This document shows positions 1 through 11,600 of a stretch of 47,964 nucleotides of DNA, piece after piece. The notes beneath the pieces were generated by a model, which saw nothing but the letters and a program-made list of their open reading frames with translations, was not told where the DNA came from and searched no databases. The DNA is taken from contig NW_004797594.1 of assembly GCF_000002075.1 (NCBI RefSeq), forward strand, positions 299,982-347,945, in the 5' to 3' direction. Position numbers and translations under genes: made by a program. This DNA comes from Aplysia californica (taxonomy: Eukaryota > Mollusca > Gastropoda > Aplysiida > Aplysiidae). How positions within the stretch are numbered: the first letter of the stretch is position 1; each line of letters starts with the position of its first letter.

Positions 1-148
1 TAGCAACACAAAAAAGTCATATAAACGCCAAAGAATAGGTGTTACAAGAGAGTAACTTACACAAAAAAGAAGGAAGAGAGATAAGGACAATAGATGTTCG
101 ATAGGAAAGAAGAAGTAAACCATACCAGAGCACCCGCCAACCACCCAC
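1..148 (-). repeat. SINE-A copy 1, cut by window edge
   Basis: It contains the SINE-A body: the TTAC-loop-GTAA hairpin, the purine block and the conserved end (accagagcacccgccaacca on plus). The tail hairpin is only partly visible because the window starts inside the element. SINE-A sense runs on the minus strand. Confidence 0.85.
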
Positions 149-259
149 CAAGAAACGACGTGTCAGCGGATAAGCAGAAGATACTCGATAAACAACCTCC
201 TCCAGTAGGAATCTAGCTAACATCTGCTAGCGCAACTAGGAAGCGCCTCACCGTTGCAT

Positions 260-422
260 TTAGTTTTAGTAAGAGTTTTACGGCACTTGCAACACAATTA
301 GGTCATATAAGTGCCGAAGATTAGAGGTGTTACAAGAGAGTAACAAACATACAAAAGGACGACGAGAGATCAGGACGATGGATGTTTGGTAGGAAAGAAG
401 GAGCAAACCACACCAGAGCACA
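260..422 (-). repeat. SINE-A copy 2
   Basis: Simple-repeat tail (ttagttttag on plus), type B tail hairpin ggcactt/aagtgcc, second hairpin gttac/gtaac and purine block. The last ~15 bases of the conserved 5' end (sense) are missing. Confidence 0.88.
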
Positions 423-693
423 TTACTCTACAGACAGCCGGTTTACTCGACAATTTATAAAAGGCTTCAAATTCTTTGTGTTAAAAAAACAAAACAACAA
501 CCACCAACACATTAATAAATCTAAAACAACACAAAATCTTATATTTTCAGTCAGAGGTCGATTACACTATTACTGCACGGTAAAAAGACAATAGTTACAG
601 TAGGAGCAGTACTGAGGATGTTACAAAGACGCTACTGGGAAAACAACAAACACACCAGCAGGGAATTCCAACTGTCCTTCTTGTGTCCCTTGT

Positions 694-872
694 TTAGTTT
701 TAGTAAGAGTTTTACGGCATTTGCAACACAATAAGGTCATATAAGTGCCAAAGATCAGAGGTGTTACAAGAGAGCAACAAACACAAAAAAAAAAAGGAGG
801 GGAGATAAAGACGATAAATGTTTGATAGGAAAGAAGGAACAAACCCCACTAGAGCACCCGCCAACCATCCAC
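694..872 (-). repeat. SINE-A copy 3 with 11-bp target duplication
   Basis: Full-length element flanked by gtgtcccttgt at 683-693 and 873-883. This duplication defines both ends and shows retroposition rather than cut-and-paste. The tail hairpin is type B with one mismatch. Confidence 0.93.
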
Positions 873-1500
873 GTGTCCCTTGTGATATCGCTCGGCACTG
901 ACAGTTAATCTACCAAACGTTGGGATAGTCTCTACGCTACACAAACACACAGCACACAATGACTCACGTCTGTAGTTTCTAGACAATGCTTTTTAAAAAA
1001 ATAAACAAATATAAAAGTCAATTATGATTATTCTATATAACGCTTTAGAGTAATAACTAAAAAACAACCAGACAACTACAAATGCAAAGGAAAGAATCTT
1101 TGCTGATAGATCAAGACACATATTTTCCTAAAAAACAACAGAGAATGACGCAGATTCTCTAACTTATTCTATAGAATGAATGAAGGCATGAATGAATAAC
1201 AGAGGAGCTAGAGGGGGATAAGTGGGAAAGCAGTTTGCTGATAAGGAAATCCGCCAAAAATGTCAGATATATCCACAACTGGGGGAGGGAAGGGGGGATA
1301 AATTACATTTCCGCTATCACTTTAGTAAATAATCTTTAAGACTCAATCCTTATGGGACAACACTACTCTTCACTTTTCCTCAGAGAAAACGTTCAGTCTG
1401 TTAAAGATATCCAAAAGTCTAAGAAACCAACACATCCATGCTGAGGCTGACACTCCCTGATATCTATCATCCACCCTAATTCAGGGCTTGTCAGTCTTTG

Positions 1501-1679
1501 TTTTAGTAGAGGTTTTACGGCGCTCGCAACTGCATAAGGTCATATGAGCGCCAGAAAATAAGAGGTGTTACAAGAGAGTAACAGACATAAAAAAGAAAAA
1601 GGGGAGATAAAGACGATAGATGTTTGATAGTATAGGAAAGAAGAAACAAACCACACCAGAGCACCTGCCAACCACCCAC
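1501..1679 (-). repeat. SINE-A copy 4 (type A hairpin)
   Basis: Full-length. Tail hairpin ggcgctc (1519-1525) pairs with gagcgcc (1546-1552). Second hairpin and conserved 5' end present. No clear target duplication. Confidence 0.92.
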
Positions 1680-1737
1680 TCTCTCTTTTCAAAACAAGAA
1701 CAGCTTGGCCCAACAAGGCAGGAGGAGGGAAAAGAAA

Positions 1738-1896
1738 GTTCAAACAAACTCCATGCTGCAAAATCCCTAACACACTAGAGCACCCGCCAACCACTCACAG
1801 TTCAAACTCCATGCTGCAAAATCCCTAACACACTAGAGCACCCGCCAACCACCCACAGTTCAAACTCCATGCTGCAAAAACCTGAACACACTAGAC
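1738..1896. repeat. Tandem repeat, ~60-bp unit containing the SINE-A 5' end
   Basis: About 2.7 copies of a unit built from flanking sequence (agttcaaactccatgctgca) plus the terminal 28 bases of SINE-A (agagcacccgccaaccaccc). The local duplication captured one element end together with its neighbour. Confidence 0.85.
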
Positions 1897-2096
1897 AAGA
1901 AGACAGGCCTGGCCTCCTCTATGAGAGAAGCAGCAGCAATGACAATGACAATAACAATCTTTCGTCATCTCGCAGGGAGACATTTGTCTTGGTCGTGTAC
2001 AATGGCAGTAGACTTTACAAAAGTTAGGTGCACTCACACATACACACAACAAGACAGGACATTAGTATGTCTCACAGGTTGAAACACACAGCTCTG

Positions 2097-2100
<4 letters not shown>

Positions 2101-2127
<27 letters not shown>
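2101..2127. repeat. (CT)n microsatellite
   Basis: Dinucleotide run directly downstream of CLIP exon 13. Confidence 0.95.
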
Positions 2128-2131
<4 letters not shown>

Positions 2132-2188
2132 CATTTGTAGCACTGTGTGTTCAGTAACCTCCCTGCAGTAGGTACGAACGGAGCTTAC

Positions 2189-2246
2189 CTTGCACATGGT
2201 CCTCTTGTCTCTTGGCTTTTTCTTTGTGGGTGACCAACTCGTCTCT
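2189..2246 (-). CDS. CLIP1: CLIP exon 13 (probable): rod segment
   Basis: Encodes [19 protein letters not shown] plus one base before the strong donor CAAG|gtaagc. The upstream pyrimidine-rich tract (ttctattttcttttcat) and aacag make an acceptable acceptor. Phase 0 at the start fits the phase-0 end of exon 12. The charged Glu/Lys-rich peptide resembles human CLIP1 [20 protein letters not shown]. Further small exons could lie between this and exon 12, and the exact 5' edge could be two bases later. Confidence 0.6.
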
Positions 2247-5200
2247 CTGTTTGTTCCATCATGAAAAGAAAATAGAAGCAAGAGAAAAAATGGATTAGCA
2301 ATTATTGCTGAACGGAAAGGAGAAATATGTGCTTCAGGTTTTTAATTCTCATTCCCAGATGCTCAAAGGAAATTTTGTGAAAACTTTGAGCAAGCAATTT
2401 TAAAAAATGTTCCCCTTACCTTTGAAACAGACTCCTATATGAGTTTTAGTAGAGGTTTTACGGGGCTCACAACTGCAAGACTCCTATATGAGTTTTAGTA
2501 GAGGTTTTACGGGGCTCACAACTGCAAGACTCCTATATGAGTTTTAGTAGAGGTTTTACGGCGCTCACAACTGCAAGACTCCTATATGAGTCTTAGTAGA
2601 GGTTTTACGGCGCTCACAACTGCAAGACTCCTATATGAGTTTTAGTAGAGGTTTTACGGGGCTCACAACTGCAAGACTCCTATATGAGTTTTAGTAGAGG
2701 TTTTACGGGACTCACAACTGCAAGACTCCTATATGAGTACGCCTGTTGTTTTTTTTACTTGAAAAAGAAAACTTTACTTTGGCAAAAATCTTATCTGGCA
2801 TCGTTCTGCAAAGTGGTCATTTCATCTCTTTTACTACTCAGACAGCTCTATGGCTGCTGCTTTCATGGATCCTAAATCTAATCAGGTCGGTAAAAAATGA
2901 GTATTTCCGCACCATATATTGCTCAATTTGCCATTATTACAATTGTTAAACAGAAGCTTGTGTAAATACGACCAAAGTCCAATAAATGAACGTCAAGGCA
3001 AGTTATCATCCTTCAGAGCCCGTTTTATACACCAACAGAATTTCCCACAGATATAACGACAGAGCTGGGTGCAAAATTCTTTGTTCATAAGAATAACAAT
3101 TTTGTGGGGGAAAAAATAATACGGGTAAAAGGTGGAATGTAAAGAAAGACAAATTCGTGCTGGTAAAAATGTGACAAAACTACAGAGATCAAATCGAAAA
3201 AAAAACAAAAACAAAAACAAAAACAAAAAATGTGCCAAGTGAACCTGTGCCTCTACAGTCCCCACAGTGGGCTCCAAACCTTCACACGTTGTTTTACCAA
3301 GGACAGTCCCTTACAGTAAACACTCTAAAACAGTCAATTTTAATATATACAGTCCAGGACAGTCCCAAAGAGTAAATGTGAGGCATTGTAGTGAAATCAG
3401 GCGCTCGTCAAAATCATGAAATCAAAGAAATTTCTATTTTTTTGGCACTTGGGCAATTGTTTTCCAATATGTTTTTTTGGCTCAACCATTTTTATGCCCA
3501 TTTAAAAACACATTTCTGTGTGGATTTTAACAGAAAAACGGTGAGTAAAGGCACAAAAAAAAAGAAGTAAATTTTCAAGTTTCCAAGGACTCTCAAACTA
3601 TGAAAATCTTGTAACTTTGGTGGCCATTTCTCACTGATTCTACCTCTTTCAGGCCTCCTTCAATCACAAATATCTCGACTTCTGTTCAAGATATATGGAC
3701 ATTTCTTTCATCAAAGGCAAGGCAAATAAACAGGCTACAAGATGACATCATTAATTCCATTTGCCCGGAAACGCCTGATTCCATCGCGTCGTCACACAAA
3801 TACTCTAAAATAGTCACTTTTAGTAAATAGTCATTCTGTATTAAAAAACCACAGAACACTTCATATCAAAACAGAGAGTTATTTATCAAGCAGAAAACAG
3901 ATCTCTGGACTCTGGAAGCAGACTTGAACCGAGCGAGCAACAGAATGATTCAAAAAGGAAGGCAAAACACCGTGGTTCCTCTCATCTCACCTATAAATAC
4001 CACGATGAAAGATGACAGTCGGAGTGACAACCTACAATCCCTCCCCCCGCCCCCCCGAAAACCCCAGAGACCTCTGAGAGATAATCTATAGTTTAGTTTT
4101 GGTAAGAGTTTAAGAGAACACAATAAGGTCATATAAGTGCCGAAGATTAGAGGTGTTACAAGAGAGTAACAAACACAAAAAAGAAGGATGAGAGATCAGA
4201 ACGATAGATGTTTGATAGGAAAGAAGGAGCAAACCACACCAGAGCACCCGCCAACCACCCACAGATACTTTATGATGGGAAAAAACTCCACCCCTTAGCA
4301 AGAAGACGAGTGCATTATATCACCAACTGGTGCCTAGCCCGGAGTGATCACAGCTGACTTTCTTCCTCCACACCCGTTTCAACAAACAATGACTAATGTT
4401 ACAAACTCAGATCCCAACTACTTAAACAACAAAAACTTACAAAATCTAGAAAGGAAAGAAATAAAAACCAAAACCTTAATTCAAACACAGGTCTTTGTTT
4501 CTCACTACCTTAACTACAAATTCTCATCCGACCTCGACTTAAAAATGGGTCGCTCGTTTAAAAAATATGATATTTTATGTGCGGAAAATCATTTAGAAGA
4601 TATTGGCAGTGACAAGATAATAGATAAGCCGGCTAAGCTTGCGACGTCACAAAAAGGCAGTCGTTGAAAGAACGTGCTGAACTGTAGTCACAAAAACCAC
4701 ATGTTGAAGCCGCCGGCTCGGCCTCCCGTTCTAACTTTTTACTAGCAGTTTTTTCATCCACATCTAAGGTTCTGCCGCAAGGTTTGCCTTTCCTTTCCGA
4801 ACCGGCCGTTCGGAGCCTGGACGTGTAGGGTACCTAACCCAAACAATTTACACAATAGTGACACTCCTTTTTGGAACCCTCTCAGATTCAAACTTCAACA
4901 GTATGTTGGTGAAAAAAATAACATCCAAAACCAAAAAAGTCTCGCAAGTAGATATCTGAACATCAGTAATTATCCACAAATGTAAATGCATGTGTTTGCC
5001 TGCCTGAGATAATGGACATGTGTTCATATTTTTGTTGCAGGAACACAAGAATAATAAGGAGCCTAAGTGTTTCTGATTATGAGCAAATTATATTGTAAGT
5101 GTGAGCAAATTATGCTATCTATGTTAAGCAAGTCAATTGAAAAAACAAAAAAACAAAAAGAACAAAAAAAACAAAACTGTTCAGTTCAAACAGAACCAAA

Positions 5201-8200
5201 GAAAAGCTGAGACAACAACACGAGCAAATTCTGAGGAGGGAGAGGAGGGAGAGGAGGAGGAAGAAAGTCAGCCGTAGGGCATCACTGGACAAGGCAGGGC
5301 AAGGTGAAGCAAGCCGTTTTGTTTTCCAAAATATGAAAAAAAAAGTTTTTAAAAAGCCAACAAGATGGTCAAAAGTGGTTTAGAATGAGCAAAGTATCAT
5401 TATTTCCATCTAAGAGCAAGGGAAAGACCACACATCCATGAGAATAAATCAGCTCAAGTAAAACATAATGTTTATAAAAAAGCATCTTCATAAGGAGAAA
5501 AGCACACAGATAGCGAATTAGAACATGGGGTATCTTCAATAACAAACAAATCAAACTTCTGCGGGCCTGTGATGAAACTGACCGTAAAAAAAAAACTGAC
5601 CGTAAACTAAACAAAATTTCTCACATTCCTCAGTATTCACAAGGTACTCATTAATACCTAAACTTCGCTAAAAAAAACCCCAAACCCAGGGTCCTTTTAT
5701 CGAGAAGAAAAGTTGGCCAAGTCTAATCTGAGAAAAAACCAATGCAACAACTGCCACATTTGATAGAACACAGAGAGACACGTACGGGAACCGAGTTCAA
5801 GTCTTCTGCCTGTCTGCTGAACGGCACAACCACTACACCACAGATGTCGGTACATTTGCCCAGGGACAGACTACAATTACAGAAAACACAGAGAAGAAGT
5901 AGAAAGAGCAGACAACAAAAAAGTAACCCCCCCCCAACCAGCAACTACCAACTGAAGTGAGAAAATTTGATTAACAAAAGAGAGAAAATTTGATTTATTG
6001 ACCAGAGGGTCAGACACAGAAGGGCTGTGAGGATTAGTTGTCGAAAAATAGTGAGGAGTAGGGTGGGGGGTGGGGCACAATGCACGTAACGTCGATGCGC
6101 ATAACTTTCATCTATCACTGAGCCAACAAGCAAACTTCACAAACAATTAGTACAGATGTGCACGCTAAGATTATATTACAGCTGCCCAAAGAAAAAAAAC
6201 TGTTCCTTCTCTTTATTTTCAACCTGTCATTCAAAACCAGCAGCCTCAGTCCAAAATAATATTATCCCTACTTCCAATGACCAAATTGACAGTTTTTAGT
6301 TCACTACTGTTGTACCCAGAATCCAACGACAAACTTGTTAGTTTGCTTCCTACAACAACATAATAATCACTGTTCTTCCTACAAAAACAACAACATAATC
6401 ACTGTTCCATACTTCTTAAAGGCATGCCCCACTGAGATTGTCTCATCTCTTTAAATCAGGGTTCATACTGAGCAGGACATTTTTCCCCCCAAGACTTTTC
6501 CAAGAGTTTTCAAGACCAGATTTCTTTTTTCCAAGACAAATAACGTGTTAATTCCCAAAAAAATTTTCTTTCAGTCTCAGTGTGTTAAAATACATTACGG
6601 TACACTTCAGAATGCTTAAAGTTGACGTCTTCTAATCTTTGAGGAAGTATTTTTACAATAGATCTAGTTAAAAATTTGTTTTTCCAAGACTTTTGCCAAC
6701 TTCCCAAAGTTTTCCATGAAAATAAAAACAGCATTCCAAGAGTTTTCCAAGACCCGTACGAACCCTGTTAAATTCTCCATATTTGAGGCATCGTGGTGGA
6801 ACCAGGCTCTCGTCAAAATAATGAAATCAAAGAAAACAGCATTTCTGTTTTGTGGCTCACCACCTTTTACGTCTATTTAACAACACATTTTGTTGTGGAT
6901 TATAGTGAAAAACGTTGACTAAAAGACAAAAAAAAGTAAATTTTCATTTCCCAAGGACTCTGAACCTATGGAAGTAACCAAACTTTGACAAATATCTCGG
7001 CTTCCATTCTAGAAAGTTGAGTATTTTTTTTTGCCAAATGCAAGAAAAATAAATAAGCTTTAAGGTGATATTAATAACTACTAAATGCGCCAAAATTGAC
7101 GCGCGCCTGATTCCACCACATAATGACACATATAGACAAAGGTTTGTGTCATCATTGATCTCAGTGTGTTCACAAGAAATGAGACAAGAATGAAACCACC
7201 ACTCAAGGCCAACTGAGAATATTAGCAATGGTTACCTATACATATATGAGGGCACAGGGGGAAAAAACCCCCAACCCTTTCAAACATTTTCATTTTTCAA
7301 GCTAATTCTTTGCTATTTGATAAAAAAAATATCAACTATTTAGTCAACAGCATGAAAAAACAAGAGTTTTAAATCTGCATTCCATGAGCAGGTAAAAGGC
7401 GCTTTTTTTGCAAGGGGGGGGGGGGGAGAGTTTACATAAAAATTCGACTGAAAAATATGAAAAGTGCACATTTGTTGTTCAGAAAATAAACCAATATAGA
7501 TAGCTATAAGGCCAGCATGCAACATTTTTCCATTAGTAATATCCCCAAAAAAATCTGGAAGCCGTAGTATTTTAAGTAATAAAATCTAAAGCAATTTTTT
7601 TAAAATGACTAAATGTTATTTTTTTTAATGAGGGGAAAAAAAGGCAATCGTTTTAAAATAAATTCTGGGCTGCCCAGGAAGGATCATCTCACCCCATTCA
7701 CATCCCTCACTACTTTTCATAAATACACTGAACACAGTGATAAAACAAACTGTTTTGCGAAGTCAAAAGAGAGGGCAATTTATCTCAGAAGCACCTCCAC
7801 GTAAAACTAACACCCCAGAACACAGTCCGTCCTCCCCCCCCCTCCCCCCCCATACTCTCACAGTGCACAACTGTCATTTACGACTCTGATTTACGATTCC
7901 TACACAAAAATTCTGCAGACAGACAAAGTTCTCTTACTAAACTTGATTCAAAACCTTTACTCATTTCTATATTTCACGACGGTGCGATCCGAAGAGACAA
8001 ACCAATGGGTGTGGTTAGTATGGTGGGGTGGCGGGGGCATGCAAATGATAAGACCTCAAAAATGTCTCCATGCTTCAACAGCGGTGACTATTGATACAAC
8101 TTGCAGGTATACAAAAAGATCTGTGCACAGCTAGCTAGGCGGTGGGTGAGGGCACAAGTCACTGGGACACAAAAGCAAAACAAACAAACAAACAAACAAA

Positions 8201-8664
8201 TGAGACTCAACTAAAAAGGCCAGGCCAGCAAACACCAGAGAACCCGATTCAAAAACAAATTTGGATGTTAGTTTTTTTAACTTTGAAGCCGAAGCACGTG
8301 TTTGCTAACGAGAAAATTCTATTTCAAGAGGCAAAAACTTTCCCAAAAGTAAATCAAGGTTGTTTTTTTCAATTACTCCTGTTTGGATATTGTGCTCGCG
8401 TATATGTGTACAGCTGTACGAAGGCTTTGCTTAATCGAGTAGGAACCGAACCTGGTGTCTAAAAATAGACAGGGGAAGCTCCGTTAGACAGCGACTAGGT
8501 GTATATGGAATAATAAATCAAGGGGATCAAAGGAAGGGACAAGAAAAGGTGGGGGTGGAGGTGAGGACAGAAAGTTAATGAAAGCTCAAAAATGTGTGGT
8601 CTGCCCCTTACCTTCATTCAAAAGGAATTTTTCTCCCCCATCTTTGAGAGGCTCTTTCTTTTTC

Positions 8665-8695
<31 letters not shown>

Positions 8696-11600
8696 CGCTT
8701 TCCCTCTCTCCTCACTGAGAATCTTCATGAGGGAGGTAAGGGAGGACTGGTGGGGAGGGAGAGGGATGGATGGGGAGGAGGAAGGGTGGAGGTGATGGCG
8801 GGCGGGTGGGTGAGTGGGGGGGACATTTGGGGGTTGTATGTGAGGACCCGCCAGTGGTGGGGGTGGTGGTGGAGGTGAAGGTGGAGGGGGTGGAGAGAGC
8901 TGACTGCGGAATGCCTTAAGTCACGCCCGCTAGAACTTTCTGCAGATCCAGCAGCCCCTGTGTCTGAAGTCGCCGTGGCAACGGTGCGGGCGGCAGGCAG
9001 GCGGGAGAGAGGAAGGCGATACAGAGCCGCAGAGCCAGAGGGGCAGGGGGAGGAGGGGGAGGGGAGGGGGGGGACACCAGTTATGAGGATATCAAAGGCT
9101 TGTCGTCAGAGATGTGAAGAAACGTGAGTGACAGATGAAGAGATGAGAGATACAAAACAAAACATAACACAAAGTTCCTGCCTCTACCAATGACTTTTTT
9201 CAACTACACACTCTCAGTTTTGCCCTGCCCTGTCCCAGCAAAGAGCAGAAAAACCAGCACCCTGTGCAGAGATCCTCTTTCTACAATGACAACAATTCAG
9301 ACATTCATTCAGGTGCTGAGATAGTCATAATAGAGCTGTGGCGACCTACTAATACATGATGAAATGGAGGAGAAATCACTTCACAAAACCTGAAGAAACC
9401 ACCCCGACAAACCACAAAAATTTGTTTTAGCAGAGGTTTTACGGCGCTCGCAACTGCATAAGGTCATAAGAGCGCCAGAAGATTTTTTAGAGGTGTTACA
9501 AGAGAGTAACAAACATAAAAAAAAGAAGGAGAGGAGATAAGGATGATAGATGTTTGATAGGAAATAAAAAGCAAGCTACACCAGAGCACCTGCCAACCAC
9601 CCACTAACTACAAAAATGATTTGCTCTCTCTCTCTCTCTCTCTTTATACAATTCAAAACACTAGCTCCCTTAAACAAAACCCCTTCGGAAAGGACGCCGA
9701 AAAAGAACAACGGCAGGAACTCGTTCCTTGAGAGAGAAGAAGAAAGCTACTTGTGTTGTTCAAATGCAAAAAAATCTGGTTGCCCTTTACTTTAGTTTCT
9801 CACATTAAGGAAGAAAAAAAAAAAAATGTCTTGCTCAAACTTTCAAAATAAACTTCAGAAAACTATAAATCTTCTATTGTCCTCTCAACCACTTCCGCTC
9901 CCTTTCCCACACTTCTAGTAACTTATCCCACATCCCAAAAGTAGACTTTTTGTCAGGGACGTGAAGACAGGACAGAAAAAGTTCAGAAGATACGAGAGCT
10001 AAAATTGAACACAAAACTACGACCGCCACTTAGGAAAGAAAAAGCAGCAGTTCCCTGTTGCAGTTCAGGCACAGTTATGAGCATGACATGTTGGTGAATC
10101 AGCCCATTTACAATTCTACAGCGCATAATGGCCTAAAGACACTTTAGTCAGTAGCACTGCCAGGGGGGGTCAAAAACTGTCCTTTCTCTCAGTGGACGGG
10201 TATCTCATCTGTGACAAAACCAAAAGGAACTCTCCTGTCTGCCTTCTGGTTCACTCCACAGAACAAGACGTGAGTCTCTACAAATGCTCCACTAGAAGAA
10301 TAGATCGACAAAGTCTGACAGTCTTTGGGAACGCTGAGAACAAATACAACATGACATGGTATGGGTTCCATGCCCCTTTCAACACAGCCGGTTCAGGCAA
10401 GGTCTCACCGCCTATCTATCTTTCTATCTGTCTGTCTGTCTATTTATCACCAAGCAGGCCGAAGGGCTAGAACTCAGATGGCCACTGGACTGCAAAAGGA
10501 AAAACAATCTATCAACAAGAAATTTGGGCAAACAGACCAGAGAGTCGAGAAAATTTATAAAAAATGAAATCCGATTTCAAGACTGAACCATTGGAAAGGA
10601 AAAACCTGGTGGCCAGCAGTCTTGTCCTGCATGATGCGAGTGGAACCATCATCATCAGTCAAAAACCTCTACCTTGAAACTCACAGCAGCGAGTGACCGA
10701 GCTCAAACTTTGACCAGCGGGTGAACCCTTTGTGGGGAGACGTCCGGAGAGAATACGCAGAAACACACAAGACTTTTCCCTGTCTACTGATCTGCCGCCG
10801 GCAGCAAAGACAACATAATGAACAAGAGCAGTAGCCCCATGCACATCCACATACAATAGCCTAGCGCTATATCACACGGTGGCTGACTCCTACAGGACAA
10901 GATACCAATGGGTTGACAAGTTAGTGAATGCTATATCTAGGTTAATATTCTTCATTCCGACACAGGCAGTCATGCGCTTTAACATTTGAGAATAATATAC
11001 ATAACATACTCATCAAGATCACTGTTAACATATAAGGGGTGACAATGACGAGGAATACATAAAACAAACTTTTACGAGTACAAAATACGACAGACAAGTA
11101 TAGACAGCTTTCTCTCTGGCCACCAATGTTGTGCCCGTCCCTCTCTGAACAAGACTATGCCCCCCCCCCCTCCCCTTTCTCATCTTCTTGCTGTTCCTTT
11201 TCTTCTCAAGTCATTTTCTCGTTCCCTGTTCCATCACAGCTGACAGCTATAACACTTACTTATTGAGCAATAGCTGACTTGGTTGTGCATCAAAAAGGAC
11301 TACGGAAAGTCTTATACACCCACAACAAGGCAATCCACGGGGGAGAAGGAGACCCGATTTCATTTATTTTAGTTGCCCAATATCTATTTTTAGATTTTCG
11401 GTGATTTTCATAGCTACTTTGCCTTAATGTTATCTAACATCAAACCTCATTGAAAACTGCACTAGAAATAAGAGACGGGGACATTTAGTCATCTGGATTG
11501 TCCACCCTGACATACTGGACCATACTGCAGTGGCTGGCACTAGCGGTCTTATAGTCAATGGATTCCGTTCAAGTAAATGTGAGGCAGCGTGGTGGAATCA

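Noticed and set aside
2424-2440. TTTCAAAG|gtaagg as the end of a CLIP exon
   Set aside because: Upstream sequence is the SINE-A tail array, with no acceptor and open frame giving coiled-coil sequence.
8609-8720. Minus-strand frame ending in [17 protein letters not shown] before a good gtaagg donor, as a CLIP exon
   Set aside because: The only reasonable acceptor puts a stop codon in frame at the exon start, and most of the rest is a CT microsatellite.
10192-10470. Plus-strand 92-codon frame with a vaguely Ig-like C...C pattern
   Set aside because: Lies between an F2 repeat and a microsatellite, runs into low complexity, and shows no conserved domain signature or splice context I could defend.
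10659-10856. CLIP exon ending CCEFQ|gtagag
   Set aside because: Translated sequence is not coiled-coil-like and no phase-compatible acceptor gives a plausible peptide.
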